A DNA stretch of 64,000 nucleotides from Ancylobacter tetraedralis (GTDB lineage: Bacteria; Pseudomonadota; Alphaproteobacteria; Rhizobiales; Xanthobacteraceae): NCBI RefSeq assembly GCF_014195655.1, contig NZ_JACICD010000001.1, positions 844,682 to 908,681 of the forward strand, written 5' to 3'. Positions 1 through 8,792 of the stretch are shown one piece after another. The notes below the pieces were generated by a model that was given only the letters and a program-made list of their open reading frames with translations, made no database searches and was not told the origin of the DNA. Position 1 is the stretch's first letter. Each line of letters begins with the position of its first letter. Made by a program: the position numbers and the translations under genes.

Positions 1-68
1 CGCGCTTGCAGGCCTTTCTCGTGGCTGCCGGGCTGGCCGAGCCCGAGGCCTTGTCCGACGAAGTCTGA
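1..68 (+). CDS. C-terminal fragment of an unidentified gene
   Basis: An open frame enters from the left edge (codons in phase with base 3) and ends at TGA 66-68. Only about 21 residues are visible. They are Ala/Leu/Glu-rich and end in LSDEV, which looks like a helical protein C-terminus. No family can be named from so little. It points toward the converging fae gene. A chance frame of this length is possible in GC-rich DNA. Confidence 0.4.
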   Translation, partial: RLQAFLVAAGLAEPEALSDEV

Positions 69-167
69 CCGCCGCACGCCGCCCGATATCACGCGATCCG
101 AAATATCGCCGTCCGGCGCCTGCCGGCCGCGATGCCCCAAGGGTCAATGCATCGAGCGCGCCACATG

Positions 168-197
168 AAAAAGCCCGGAGCACGAGGCTCCGGGCTT
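168..197 (-). terminator. Rho-independent terminator, minus strand
   Basis: A perfect 11-bp GC-rich stem (171-181 pairs with 187-197) with a 5-nt loop is followed on the minus strand by five U residues (172-168). It lies about 170 nt beyond the fae stop codon, so it probably ends the fae transcript. On the plus strand there is no U-tract. Confidence 0.75.
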
Positions 198-367
198 ATG
201 GTAAGTCGGCGTTTCGGGAGAGGGCGGAGGTCCGTCGTCTCCCTCACGAAAGCGAAAGCATCGCGCTCTCACTTATCGAGAAATATCGCCGCCAACCGCT
301 GGAGCAGGCCCTTCGGATGAGATGGGGCCGCGGGCGGTGGTGTTGTCTGCCCAGGGTTGCTTCCGAT

Positions 368-874
368 CTAAGCGGCGAACGGATGCTTGGCGGCGCCGGC
401 CTTGGCGAGAACTTCGCCGATCTTCGGCTCGCCATTGACGGCGCGCTTGAGCGCCTCTTTGGTCGCCTCGTAGTTGAACTGCTGGATCTTGGCGTCGTCA
501 GCCGCCTCCCAGTGGATGAACACGCCGACCGAGATGAACAGGTCGTCGGCTTCTTCTTCCGGGATCACGCCTTCGGCGACGCTGTCTACCACCGCCTTAG
601 CGACGGCATACTGCGCGGGGCCGAACATCTGAACGGCCTGGCGGGCGTCCTTGATGGTGACCTTGTTGAACAGGATGGTGTTGGGCTTGGCGAGCAGGTT
701 CGGGGTCACGACCGCGAGCAGCGAGGTGAAGCCGTCCTTGTTGTTGGTCAGCGCGTTAACGAAGGCGCTTTCCGCAGCCGAGCCGCGCGGCCCGATGATC
801 AGGTCGATATGAGCAACTTCGTTGCCGTCGCCGACGAGCGACTCACCAATAAGTACCTTATTGATCTTGGCCAT
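368..874 (-). CDS. fae: Formaldehyde-activating enzyme (Fae)
   Basis: 168 residues, the normal full length of the family. Fae condenses free formaldehyde with tetrahydromethanopterin to methylene-H4MPT in the cytoplasm, the first step of the H4MPT-linked formaldehyde oxidation route of methylotrophs. The protein begins [18 protein letters not shown] and keeps the [14 protein letters not shown] segment with the conserved His at about residue 22, the [17 protein letters not shown] stretch, and the FIHWEAADD and C-terminal HPFAA signatures. A strong ribosome site (GGGAGGTAG on the minus strand) lies just before the ATG. It is monocistronic, with a terminator at 168-197. The pqq operon 3 kb away fits the same C1 metabolism. 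Near-certain identification. Confidence 0.97.
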   Translation of the reverse strand: MAKINKVLIGESLVGDGNEVAHIDLIIGPRGSAAESAFVNALTNNKDGFTSLLAVVTPNLLAKPNTILFNKVTIKDARQAVQMFGPAQYAVAKAVVDSVAEGVIPEEEADDLFISVGVFIHWEAADDAKIQQFNYEATKEALKRAVNGEPKIGEVLAKAGAAKHPFAA

Positions 875-1368
875 CTAAACTACCTCCCAAAGCAGGGTTT
901 CACGAGCAAGGAACGGGGCGTCCCTCTCTAATGTCCCGGCTATCTTTGTTGCAGCGTTTGGGGACACCAAACCGGTTGGCCCGATAGCGCGACCGACACG
1001 TTACGGGCGAGAGACTAGGCCCGCTTCGCTTTTAACTGCAAGGGATTCTTCGTGCTTCCGCAGGATTGACAACGCTTTCCGGCCACACGCGCCAAAAGGT
1101 CGCCGTCGCCTACGTGCCGATGAGGAATAAGGCGGCATGATGAAGAGTTGTGCACCCCACGCATTCGCTGTCGGCCCGTCGCGCCGGCTGTGGCAGAATG
1201 TAGCTTGTGGTCATGGCGGGTCGTCGCGCACGGTTCTCTGGCATTCATCTTGCTTTGGCATACCAGCGCCGGAAGGCGCAGATCGGAGTGGCCTTTGGTG
1301 CCGCAAATACCGGTCTTGGGGGGAGATGATCGCGGGAGTGGCTTTGTCGCACGCCGAGGGAGCCGCTT
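875..1368. other. Intergenic region upstream of fae
   Basis: About 490 nt between the fae start and the next supported gene. It must hold the fae promoter on the minus strand, but no convincing -35/-10 pair was found. The only coding remnant I can support is the small frameshifted minus-strand zinc-ribbon-like frame at 1015-1214, entered separately. Longer open frames here look like composition artefacts. Confidence 0.5.
1015..1214 (-). pseudogene. Possible frameshifted small two-CxxC zinc-ribbon protein
   Basis: From ATG at 1214 the minus strand encodes 34 residues containing ECVGC before TAG (1112-1110). Shifting frame by one base at that stop continues as VGDGDLLARVAGKRCQSCGS to a TAG at 1015. 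Joined, the two pieces give a roughly 66-residue protein with two CxxC pairs about 35 residues apart, the layout of a zinc ribbon. The 200-nt length is one base short of an intact frame, so either one base was lost or there is a sequence error. No strong ribosome site precedes the ATG. Function unknown; low confidence. Confidence 0.33.
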
Positions 1369-1578
1369 ATGGAACTGATACTTTCGATCTGCCTCGTGGC
1401 GAATCCGGGAACCTGCCGTGAAGAGGCACTCTCGGTCAGCGTCGAGCAGACCCAGATGCCGATGCAGTGCATGATCACCGCGATGCCGACCATTGCCGAA
1501 TGGAGCGGCACGCATCCCAAGTGGAAGGTGCAAAAGTGGCGCTGTGGCCGCCCCAGCGTGGGCGGCCGGGACATTTGA
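1369..1578 (+). CDS. Small conserved-type protein with four Cys
   Basis: 69 residues beginning MELILSICLVANPGTCREE, with later PMQCMITAMPTIAEW and THPKWKVQKWRCG segments. The pattern (an early C-x7-C pair, an MQCM segment, and a Trp-rich HPxWKVxxWRCG tail) resembles short uncharacterised proteins I associate with Hyphomicrobiales, but I cannot name a family. A good ribosome site (GAGGGAG, 1356-1362) sits six bases before the ATG, which supports translation. There is no obvious signal peptide, although the first ten residues are hydrophobic. It stands alone between fae and the two-component genes. Confidence 0.6.
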   Translation: MELILSICLVANPGTCREEALSVSVEQTQMPMQCMITAMPTIAEWSGTHPKWKVQKWRCGRPSVGGRDI

Positions 1579-1748
1579 GCGCCGGCATCCTCGACGGGCG
1601 TCGTTACTAGGCGTCGTCGCGCGCGTCGCCGGGGCGGATCGGCGGCCGTTCGGGCTCACGCTCTGCTGCGGCGCAGCGTGCGCGAGCGCGCGGTCCATGA
1701 AATCATTCCCACCGGCGGCCTGTCGGCTGCCTTGTTCGGGAAGGCAGC

Positions 1749-3371
1749 ATGGGGCGCGGCAGTTTTTCATCTCTGAGGGCGCGAATGGCGTTGCTGCTCG
1801 CGGTGGCGGTTTTCGTCACCGCTGCGGCGGCCGTGCTGCTCGTGGTCGTGCTCGGTCGGGCCAATGTCGAACTGGACCGCCTTGTCTCCGCGCAGAGCCG
1901 GCTGGAACTCCTATCGTCCATATCCGGCCGCATCGGCGATTATGCGCTGGTCTCGCTGCAGTCGGCGCAGCAGCCGGGCGAGCGCAACCGCGACGCGCTG
2001 GCGACTGCCCGGCAGGGGACGCTCGCCGCCTTCCAGCGTTTCGAGACCGCGCTTGGCTCGGAAGTCGAGCGCCGCGGCGACGAGGAACAGCGCACGCTCA
2101 TGGCCGCGCGCAGCCGCACCGTGGCGCGGCTCCGGGCGCAGTTCGAGGGGATGGACCGGCAGGTTCAGGCCGCGTTGCAGCAGCCGGATCCCACCACGGC
2201 CGTGCGAGTGGTGCTGGATGTGTTCGCCGCCGGTTTCGGCGCACCGCTCAGCCTCGCCATGGAGGAAGAGCGCACGGACGCCCGCGGCGCGCAGGAATCG
2301 GTGCATGATCTGCGCGAGAGCGCGATGCGCTGGGGTCTTGCCGGCGTGCTGCTCGCCGGCCTTGTCGCGGTTGTGCTCTATCAGGTGCTGGGGCGTTCGC
2401 TGGTGCGCCGGGTGGCCGATGTCGCGACCGCCGCCGCCGCCATCGCCCAGGGGCGCACCGACATCCGGCTAACCGTGACCGGCCATGACGAACTGAGCCT
2501 CGCCATGGCGCGGTTCAACCGCATGGCCGCCCATCTCGCCCGGCGCGAGGCGCGGTTGATTGCCGACCAGAGGCGGCTGCAGGAGATCGTCGACGCCCGC
2601 ACCGCCGAATTGCGCGGGGCGAACACGCGGCTGGAGAATGTCGATCTCGCCCGCCGCCGCTTCTTCACCGATGTGAGCCACGAATTGCGCACGCCGCTCA
2701 CCGTCATCCTCGGCGAGGCGGAGGTGACGCTGCGCGCGGCGCGGGCCAGCGAGGAGGACCTGCGCGCCGCGCTGATGGTGATCCAGAACCGTGCCCGCAA
2801 GCTGCACCGGCGTGTCGAGGATCTGCTGCGCATCGCCCGCTCCGAAAGCGGGCAGATCGAACTGGAGCGTTCGCTGTTCCTCGTCGCCGATCTCCTGCGC
2901 GAGGTGCAGGAGAGCATGCTGCCGCTGGCCCGCGCCGCCGGCCTGTCGCTGGAGGTCGCCTGCACCTCGCCGGGCGTGGCCATCGAGGCGGACCGCGACT
3001 GGTTGCGCCAGACCATGGACGGCCTTGTCGCCAACGCCGTGCGCCACTCCCCGGCCGGTGCCGTGGTGCAGCTGGAAGCCGGGCGCGCGGGCGGCGAGGT
3101 GCTGCTGCGGGTGCGCGACCACGGCACCGGCATTCCAGCGCAGGAACTGCCGCATGTCTTCGAGCGTTTCTGGCGCGGCGCGGCGGGCACGCGCGAGGGG
3201 CCGGGCTTCGGCATCGGCCTCGCCCTTGCCAAATGGATCGTGGACCGGCATGGCGGCCGGATCGACATAGAAAGCGGCACCGCCGACGAAGGGGGAGGCC
3301 GCACGGGGACCTGCGTGACCGTGCGGCTGCCTGTCCCGGTGCCCGACATAACGGTGGAGGCGGCCCAATGA
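1749..3371 (+). CDS. Sensor histidine kinase, OmpR/EnvZ class
   Basis: 540 residues. There is a membrane segment at about 12-36, a periplasmic sensor region of about 155 residues with no recognisable fold, and a second membrane segment at about 194-216. A HAMP linker follows, then a HisKA domain with the phospho-acceptor His311 in FTDVSHELRTPLT. The HATPase domain has its N-box near 429 (NAVRHSP), G1 DHGTGIP near 457 and G2 GFGIGLALAK near 486. All catalytic boxes are intact, so it should autophosphorylate. Its stop overlaps the response-regulator start (ATGA at 3368-3371). The position beside pqqA suggests, but does not prove, control of quinoprotein or C1 genes. Confidence 0.93.
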   Translation: MGRGSFSSLRARMALLLAVAVFVTAAAAVLLVVVLGRANVELDRLVSAQSRLELLSSISGRIGDYALVSLQSAQQPGERNRDALATARQGTLAAFQRFETALGSEVERRGDEEQRTLMAARSRTVARLRAQFEGMDRQVQAALQQPDPTTAVRVVLDVFAAGFGAPLSLAMEEERTDARGAQESVHDLRESAMRWGLAGVLLAGLVAVVLYQVLGRSLVRRVADVATAAAAIAQGRTDIRLTVTGHDELSLAMARFNRMAAHLARREARLIADQRRLQEIVDARTAELRGANTRLENVDLARRRFFTDVSHELRTPLTVILGEAEVTLRAARASEEDLRAALMVIQNRARKLHRRVEDLLRIARSESGQIELERSLFLVADLLREVQESMLPLARAAGLSLEVACTSPGVAIEADRDWLRQTMDGLVANAVRHSPAGAVVQLEAGRAGGEVLLRVRDHGTGIPAQELPHVFERFWRGAAGTREGPGFGIGLALAKWIVDRHGGRIDIESGTADEGGGRTGTCVTVRLPVPVPDITVEAAQ

Positions 3372-4057
3372 CCATTCTCATTGTCGAGGACGATCCCGAC
3401 ATCGGCTCGCTGCTGCGGCGCGGCTTCGCCTCGGAGAGCTATCAGGTCGAGCTGGTGGGCGATGGCGAGCAGGCGCTGCGGGCCGCGACCGGCAAGCCGC
3501 TGGAGGCGATCATTCTGGACGTGATGCTGCCCGGCCGCTCCGGCATCGAGGTGTGCAAGGCGCTGCGCGCGGGCGGGCAGACCGCGCCGATCATCATGCT
3601 TTCCGCCCGTTCCAGCGTGAACGAGCGCACGGAAGGCCTGCTCGCCGGGGCTGACGACTACATCGTCAAGCCCTTCGCCTTCGAGGAATTGCTGGCGCGG
3701 GTAAAGGTGCAGGCGTTGCGGCGCAGCAGCGGGGAGGGCGAATCACGCGTGCTTACCGCCGGTCCGCTGGCGCTCGATCTCGATACAAGGCAGGCGCTGC
3801 TGGGCGGCACGCGGGTGCGCCTCACCGAGCGCGAGGTGGAACTGCTCGCGCTGCTGATGCGCCATGCCGGCGAGCCGCTGGCGCGCGCCGATATCTTCGC
3901 CGCGCTATGGGCCGGCCATGGCGGAGCTTCGCTGAATGTGGTGGATGTCTATGTCGGCTATCTCCGCCACAAATTGGCCGAGGCGACGCCGGAAGGCGGG
4001 CAGATGATCGTCACCGTGCGCGGCCGCGGCTTCATGTTCGAGGCGCGATCCGCTTGA
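3368..4057 (+). CDS. Response regulator, OmpR/PhoB family
   Basis: 229 residues. The N-terminal receiver domain starts MTILIVEDDPD, with the acidic pocket (Asp8, Asp9) and phospho-acceptor Asp51 in ILDVMLPG, and the conserved Lys in IVKPF at about 101. The C-terminal half (from about 130) is a winged-helix DNA-binding domain ending VTVRGRGFMFE. The ATG at 3368 overlaps the kinase stop, implying translational coupling. It probably binds promoters controlled by the adjacent kinase; the pqqA leader 170 nt downstream is an obvious candidate target. Confidence 0.94.
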   Translation: MTILIVEDDPDIGSLLRRGFASESYQVELVGDGEQALRAATGKPLEAIILDVMLPGRSGIEVCKALRAGGQTAPIIMLSARSSVNERTEGLLAGADDYIVKPFAFEELLARVKVQALRRSSGEGESRVLTAGPLALDLDTRQALLGGTRVRLTEREVELLALLMRHAGEPLARADIFAALWAGHGGASLNVVDVYVGYLRHKLAEATPEGGQMIVTVRGRGFMFEARSA

Positions 4058-4173
4058 TCGGATTTCGTGGCATAATGTATGCCTTTGAAGATATTTTTGG
4101 CATTGCTTGACGTGTGGGGATATCGTCTCCACATTACTCGTGCGGTTCTAAGTACCGTGCAAACAACCGGCCT

Positions 4174-4199
4174 CTTATCAACTTCTTATGAAGTATAAG
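4174..4199 (+). promoter_or_regulatory. Inverted repeat in the pqqA leader
   Basis: CTTAT (4174-4178) pairs with ATAAG (4195-4199), and inside it CTTC (4182-4185) pairs with GAAG (4190-4193) around a 4-nt loop. It ends 14 nt before the pqqA ribosome site. A second small hairpin (4114-4132) lies further upstream. These could be response-regulator binding sites or RNA leader structures. There is no U-tract, so this is not a terminator. Confidence 0.4.
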
Positions 4200-4223
4200 C
4201 GGCAGATAATCCTGGAGGAAGAA

Positions 4224-4301
4224 ATGGCCTGGACCACTCCGCATATCGTCGAAGTTTGCGTCGGAATGGAAGTCAACGCCTATATGCCGGCTGACTTCTG
4301 A
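4224..4301 (+). CDS. pqqA: Coenzyme PQQ precursor peptide PqqA
   Basis: A 25-residue peptide starting MAWTTPHIVEVCVGMEVNAY. The essential Glu and Tyr are present in the EVNAY motif (Glu16, Tyr20) with the required three-residue spacing. PqqE cross-links these two side chains, which become the PQQ skeleton. GGAGGAA (4214-4220) is a very strong ribosome site, fitting the high peptide yield needed. The gene is too short for most gene callers. pqqB starts 35 nt downstream, so pqqA leads the operon. Confidence 0.96.
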   Translation: MAWTTPHIVEVCVGMEVNAYMPADF

Positions 4302-4336
4302 GCTTTGGGACGGCTGGCCGGACCGGGGGTGACGCT

Positions 4337-5278
4337 GTGATGCCAACCTCCGTGTCCCGCCCGCGTCTCATCGTGCTCGGCTCGGCAGCCGGCGGGGGCT
4401 TTCCCCAATGGAACTGCCGATGTCCGGTCTGCGCGCTCGCCTGGGACAGGGATCCCCGTGTCCGTTCGCGGACGCAGACCTCCATCGCGGTGAGCGCGGA
4501 TGGTGAGCGGTGGGCGCTGGTGAATTGCGCACCGGAAATCCTGTCGCAGATACGATCCGTGCCGGCATTGCATCCGCGAGGAAGCCGCCGGCAATCGCCG
4601 GTGGCTTCCGTTCTGCTGACCAATGCCGATATCGACCATGTCGCGGGCTTGCTCAGCCTGCGCGAGGCGCAACCCTTCAGCCTCCTCGCCACGCCGGGGG
4701 TGCACCAGGTGCTGCGCGCCAGCAGCGCCTTCGATGTGCTCGCCGAGGGCGTTGTCGAGCGGCGCTTGGTGGAACTCGGCGCCTCCTTCGATCTGGTCGA
4801 GGGTGTCCGCGCCACGATCTTTCCGGTGCCGGGCAAGATCGCGCTCTATCTCGAGGCGCGTGAGGAGGCCGACACGGGCACCCTCGTCACCGACCGGCAG
4901 GGCGAGCAGACCATCGGCGTCGAATTGAGGCTGGGCGAGGCCCGCGTGCTGTTCATTCCCGGCTGCGCCGCCATTACCGATGCGCTTCGCGCGCGGCTCG
5001 ACGGCGCCGACGCGGTGCTGTTCGACGGCACGCTGTGGCGGGACGACGAGATGGCGCTGGCCGGGGTCGGCACCAAGACCGGACGGCGCATGGGCCACAT
5101 GAGCATGTCCGGTGCGGAAGGCTCCATGGCGGCGCTGGCGGGACTCGATATCGGCCGACGCATCTACGTGCACATCAACAACACGAATCCGGTGCTGATC
5201 GACGGCTCGTCCGAGCGCGTCGCGGCCAACCGGGCCGGGTGGGAAATCGCCGAAGACGGGATGGAGATCCTTCTATGA
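4337..5278 (+). CDS. pqqB: PQQ biosynthesis protein PqqB
   Basis: 313 residues, metallo-beta-lactamase fold. The N-terminus carries GSAAGGGFPQWNC followed by CxVC (the PqqB zinc-knuckle-like Cys pair) and the TNADIDHVAGL metal-binding motif. PqqB acts late in PQQ maturation as an iron-dependent hydroxylase of the cross-linked tyrosine. The C-terminal region ends MEILL and overlaps the pqqC start (ATGA, 5275-5278), so translation is coupled. Confidence 0.96.
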   Translation: MMPTSVSRPRLIVLGSAAGGGFPQWNCRCPVCALAWDRDPRVRSRTQTSIAVSADGERWALVNCAPEILSQIRSVPALHPRGSRRQSPVASVLLTNADIDHVAGLLSLREAQPFSLLATPGVHQVLRASSAFDVLAEGVVERRLVELGASFDLVEGVRATIFPVPGKIALYLEAREEADTGTLVTDRQGEQTIGVELRLGEARVLFIPGCAAITDALRARLDGADAVLFDGTLWRDDEMALAGVGTKTGRRMGHMSMSGAEGSMAALAGLDIGRRIYVHINNTNPVLIDGSSERVAANRAGWEIAEDGMEILL

Positions 5279-6012
5279 CCACGCTGCTGTCGGCCGACGA
5301 GCTGGAGGCGCGCCTGCGCGACGTCGGCACGCGCCGCTATCACAATCTTCACCCGTTCCATCGCCTGCTGCACGACGGCAAGCTCGATCTCGGTCAGGTG
5401 CAGGCCTGGGCGCTGAACCGCTATTATTATCAGGCGATGATCCCGGTGAAGGATTCGTCCATCCTCGCGCGGATGGACGAGCCGGAACTGCGCCGCGTCT
5501 GGCGCCAGCGCATCATCGACCATGACGGCCACCATGAAGGGGAGGGCGGCATCGCCCGCTGGCTGAAGCTGACGGACGGGCTGGGCCTCGATCGCCATGC
5601 CGTGACCTCGCTGCGCAACCTGCTGCCGGCCACGCGCTTCGCGGTCGATGCCTATGTGCATTTCGTGCGCGAGAAGAGCCTTCTGGAAGCGATCGCCTCC
5701 TCGCTCACCGAAATGTTCTCGCCCGGCATCATCGGCGAGCGTGTCGCCGGCATGCTGAAGAACTATGATTTCGTCTCGCGCGAGACGCTGGCCTATTTCG
5801 AGAACCGCCTCACCGAGGCGCCGCGCGATGCCGATTTCGCGCTCGACTATGTCAAGCGCCACGCCCGCACGCCCGAGCAGCAGGAAGCGGCGATCCGCGC
5901 GCTGGAATTCAAGTGCGATGTGCTGTGGGTGCAGCTGGACGCGCTCTATTTCGCCTATGTCGATCCGAAAATGGCCTATCCCGGCGCTTTCGCGCCCAAG
6001 GAGACGCGATGA
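5275..6012 (+). CDS. pqqC: Pyrroloquinoline-quinone synthase PqqC
   Basis: 245 residues. PqqC is the cofactorless oxidase that closes the ring and oxidises the intermediate to PQQ in the cytoplasm. The helical-bundle protein shows RYHNLHPFHRLLHDG near the start, WALNRYYYQ and IPVKDSSIL (residues about 45-60), and the catalytic-pocket segments DHDGHHEGEGGI and EFKCDVLWVQLDALYFAY near the C-terminus. The ATG at 5275 is chosen because it overlaps the pqqB stop and matches the family start; a longer in-frame reading upstream is only pqqB read out of frame. Confidence 0.96.
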   Translation: MTTLLSADELEARLRDVGTRRYHNLHPFHRLLHDGKLDLGQVQAWALNRYYYQAMIPVKDSSILARMDEPELRRVWRQRIIDHDGHHEGEGGIARWLKLTDGLGLDRHAVTSLRNLLPATRFAVDAYVHFVREKSLLEAIASSLTEMFSPGIIGERVAGMLKNYDFVSRETLAYFENRLTEAPRDADFALDYVKRHARTPEQQEAAIRALEFKCDVLWVQLDALYFAYVDPKMAYPGAFAPKETR

Positions 6013-6317
6013 CCGCGCTCGTCACTTCCGCCGTTCCCCGGCTCGCGCGCGGCGTGCGCCTGCGCCACGACGAGGCCCGCGGCCAATGGGTGCTGCTGGC
6101 CCCCGAGCGCGTGCTCAATCCCGATCCGGTGGCGGTGGAGATCCTGAAAAAGGTCGACGGCGTGCGCTCCATCGAGATCATCGTCGATGAGCTTGCCAGC
6201 GCCTTCACCGTCGAGCGCGCGCGCATCGCCACCGATGTCGACGCCTTTCTCGCCGGGCTGAAGGAGAAGGGTATCGTCACGCTCGCGGCCGTGACCGTGG
6301 GAGATGCGGCATCATGA
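6009..6317 (+). CDS. pqqD: PQQ peptide chaperone PqqD
   Basis: 102 residues. PqqD is the RiPP recognition protein that presents PqqA to the radical-SAM enzyme PqqE. It contains [26 protein letters not shown] and a conserved winged-helix-like body. Both ends are overlapped: it starts in the pqqC stop (ATGA, 6009-6012) and its stop overlaps the pqqE start (6314-6317). This is a separate gene rather than the pqqC-pqqD fusion seen in some methylotrophs. Confidence 0.94.
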   Translation: MTALVTSAVPRLARGVRLRHDEARGQWVLLAPERVLNPDPVAVEILKKVDGVRSIEIIVDELASAFTVERARIATDVDAFLAGLKEKGIVTLAAVTVGDAAS

Positions 6318-7456
6318 ACGTGGTCGCCCAGCCGCTTGCGCAGCCGATCGCACGTCCGGCCCCGCCCGCGCCCTATGGCATGCTGGCCGAGCTGACGCAT
6401 CGTTGCCCGCTGCAATGCCCCTATTGCTCGAACCCGGTCGACCTCGATCGCCGCACGGTCGAACTCGATACACAGACATGGCTGCGCGTGTTCTCGGAAG
6501 CGGCCAAGCTCGGCGTGCTGCAGGTGCACCTCTCCGGCGGCGAGCCGACCGCGCGGCGCGATCTCGAACAGATGATCCGCCATTGCGTCGAGGTGGGGCT
6601 CTACACCAACCTCATCACCGCCGGCGTCGGCGTCACGCCGGAGCGGCTGGCGGCGATTTCGGACGCGGGCATCGACCATGTGCAGCTCTCCTTTCAGGGC
6701 GCCACGGCCGAGGTGACCGACAAGGTCTCGAATTTTCGCGGAGCGCATGAGAGGAAGCTCGCCGTGGCGCGCGAGGTGCGCCGGCTCGGCCTGCCGCTCA
6801 CCATCAATTCCGTGGTGCACCGGGCCAATATCCACCAGATCCCCGATTTCATCGAGCTGGCGCTGGAGCTTGGCGCGGGGCGCATCGAGATCGCCCATTC
6901 GCAATATTATGGCTGGGCGCTGCGCAACCGCGGCGCGCTGATGCCCACGCGCGATCAGGTGTTCTGGGCGCTCGACGTGGTGGAGGAAGCGCGCGCGCGG
7001 CTGAAGGGCCAGCTCACCATCGACGCCGTGGTGCCGGACTATTACGCCAAATATCCCAAGCCCTGCATGAATGGCTGGGGCCGCCAGTCGCTCAACGTCA
7101 CGCCGGCCGGCAAGGTGCTGCCCTGCCACGCGGCGGAGACCATTCCCGGCCTCGATTTCTGGAACGTGCGCGAGCACGCGCTGGAGGACATCTGGCTGAA
7201 CGCGCCGTCCTTCAACGCTTTTCGCGGCACCGACTGGATGCCCGATCTGTGCAAGAGCTGCGAGCGCAAGGAAAAGGACTGGGGCGGTTGCCGCTGCCAG
7301 GCGATGGCGATCGCCGGGGATGCCGCCGCCACCGATCCCGCCTGCCACAAATCACCGCTGCACGCGCATCTGCTCGCCCTCGCCGAGGCCGATGCCGCGG
7401 GCGGTGAGGTCGCCTATGACTATCGGCGCTATGTCGTGCCGGACCGGGCGAACTGA
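6314..7456 (+). CDS. pqqE: PqqA peptide cyclase PqqE (radical SAM, SPASM)
   Basis: 380 residues. PqqE makes the Glu-Tyr carbon-carbon bond in PqqA. The N-terminal radical-SAM cluster motif is [10 protein letters not shown] (CxxxCxxC), followed by the SAM-binding [12 protein letters not shown] segment. The C-terminal SPASM region supplies auxiliary cluster cysteines (for example [16 protein letters not shown]). The length is normal. It completes a tight pqqABCDE operon; pqqF/G protease genes are not in the window. Confidence 0.97.
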   Translation: MNVVAQPLAQPIARPAPPAPYGMLAELTHRCPLQCPYCSNPVDLDRRTVELDTQTWLRVFSEAAKLGVLQVHLSGGEPTARRDLEQMIRHCVEVGLYTNLITAGVGVTPERLAAISDAGIDHVQLSFQGATAEVTDKVSNFRGAHERKLAVAREVRRLGLPLTINSVVHRANIHQIPDFIELALELGAGRIEIAHSQYYGWALRNRGALMPTRDQVFWALDVVEEARARLKGQLTIDAVVPDYYAKYPKPCMNGWGRQSLNVTPAGKVLPCHAAETIPGLDFWNVREHALEDIWLNAPSFNAFRGTDWMPDLCKSCERKEKDWGGCRCQAMAIAGDAAATDPACHKSPLHAHLLALAEADAAGGEVAYDYRRYVVPDRAN

Positions 7457-7477
7457 ACCCTTTCAGGAGAATCGCCC

Positions 7478-8176
7478 ATGCCCCGACTGTTCGCGCGCCG
7501 CCCTCTCTCCGGGCTCGCCGCGCTTCTCGTTTCCGCCCTGCTGTCCGGCGCCGCGCTCGCCTCGCCGACCGCGACCGAGCTTTTCTTCGATACGCCCTAC
7601 CTTTCGCGGGTTCCGGCCGGCACGACGCTCGACTACATCTACAAGCACGTGACGGCCAGACCCGATCTCGGCGAGAGTTTCGACGAGACGCTGGCGATGA
7701 AAGTGGACGCCGCCCCGGACGATGCGGCCGGGCGCATCGCCAATGTGGTGATCCATCGCGGCGACAAGGAGGGCGAGGCCGGCCCGTTCCCCACGCGCAA
7801 CGGAAATCCGATTTCGCTCGTGCTACTGGAGCGCGACGTGAAGGAAATAGCCCTGCTCACCAAGGGCAGCCCGTTCTACCTGCGCAACCGGCTGCGCGAC
7901 CATCTCGCCGGCGGCACGGTCGAGCCGGCGCGTTTCTCCTTCGAGGGACACGAGGTCGAGGGCTGGAAGCTGACCATGTCTCCTTTCGCGCAGGATCCAA
8001 ACAAGGACAAGCTGCTGGAACTGGTCGATCGACGCTATGAGTTCATCTATTCCGAGGCCGTGCCGGGCGGGCTCTACGCGATCCGCGTCATCACGCCCGC
8101 CAAGGACGGGGCGGCCAACCTCATCGACACCAGCCTGACGCTGACCGGCGCGAGCGCGCCGACGGCCACGAAATAA
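7478..8176 (+). CDS. Exported protein of unknown function, downstream of pqqE
   Basis: 232 residues with a Sec signal peptide (about 1-29, cleavage after ALA). The mature part starts SPTATELFFDTPYLSRV and contains no cysteine, metal motif or repeat I recognise. It reads as one beta-rich domain. A good ribosome site (AGGAGA) precedes the ATG, and it lies 21 nt after pqqE on the same strand, so it is probably co-transcribed with pqq. A periplasmic role in quinoprotein function is an inference from position only. Confidence 0.85.
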   Translation: MPRLFARRPLSGLAALLVSALLSGAALASPTATELFFDTPYLSRVPAGTTLDYIYKHVTARPDLGESFDETLAMKVDAAPDDAAGRIANVVIHRGDKEGEAGPFPTRNGNPISLVLLERDVKEIALLTKGSPFYLRNRLRDHLAGGTVEPARFSFEGHEVEGWKLTMSPFAQDPNKDKLLELVDRRYEFIYSEAVPGGLYAIRVITPAKDGAANLIDTSLTLTGASAPTATK

Positions 8177-8220
8177 GCGCCGATAAAAACACGCCGAACA
8201 GGCGACCCGAGGAGAAAGCC

Positions 8221-8712
8221 ATGCCCATCAACGCCAGCAGGATCGCCCGCGGCGGCGCCTATTTGCTGCTTGCCGTGCCGCTGCTCGCTGCGTCCCTGAT
8301 CGTGCCGGTCATTCCCGGAGCCGCGCGGGCGCAGGACGCCAATCCGCCGGCCACATCGGGCGCGGCCTCGACCCTGGCGCCGGTGGCGGCCGGCGCGAGC
8401 AAGCCGACCCCTTCCGTGCCCGGCACCGGCCTCATCAATGACTACCCCACCGTGGCGCGGGCGGATTACGTGTTCGGCTGCATGGCGGCGAACGGCCAGT
8501 CGCGGCAATCGCTGGAGAAATGCTCCTGCTCGATCGACACGATCGCGACCATCCTGCCTTACGAGAAATATGTCGAGGCGGAGACCATCCTCAGCGTGGG
8601 TCAGGTCGCCGGCCAGCAGGCGGAGGTGTTCCGCTCCACCGCCATGTTCCGCGACATCGTCGCCGATTTGCGCCGCGCGCAGGCCGAGGCGGAGATCACC
8701 TGCTTCTACTGA
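8221..8712 (+). CDS. Exported Cys-containing protein of unknown function
   Basis: 163 residues with an N-terminal signal peptide (about 1-37, ending GAARA). A low-complexity Ala/Pro/Thr linker follows, then a compact C-terminal domain with four Cys (FGCMAANGQS, KCSC, and a final TCF). The even Cys number and export suggest two disulfides. AGGAGAAAG is the ribosome site. It follows the previous exported gene by 44 nt and ends at a strong terminator hairpin, so it probably closes the pqq transcript. I do not recognise the family. Confidence 0.83.
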   Translation: MPINASRIARGGAYLLLAVPLLAASLIVPVIPGAARAQDANPPATSGAASTLAPVAAGASKPTPSVPGTGLINDYPTVARADYVFGCMAANGQSRQSLEKCSCSIDTIATILPYEKYVEAETILSVGQVAGQQAEVFRSTAMFRDIVADLRRAQAEAEITCFY

Positions 8713-8725
8713 GGCGAGACCACCT

Positions 8726-8769
8726 GGCATTATCCCGGACGGCCCACAGGGCCGATCCGGGATAATGCC
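8726..8769. repeat. Palindromic element / bidirectional terminator between convergent genes
   Basis: Perfect 14-bp arms (8726-8739 and 8756-8769) plus an inner 6-bp stem (8740-8745 with 8749-8754) and a 3-nt loop make a very stable hairpin with one bulge. It sits between converging genes and can stop both transcripts. The right arm contains GCCGATCCGGGAT, a core that recurs in the elements at 35700-35789 and 36564-36681, so this is probably a member of a dispersed repeat family. Confidence 0.7.
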
Positions 8770-8792
8770 CGAGACGGGAGGCGGCGCGAGGC

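Noticed and set aside
1245..1574. Minus-strand frame of 109 codons opposite the small Cys protein
   Set aside because: The plus-strand 69-residue frame has a strong ribosome site and a coherent Cys/Trp pattern; the minus frame has neither.
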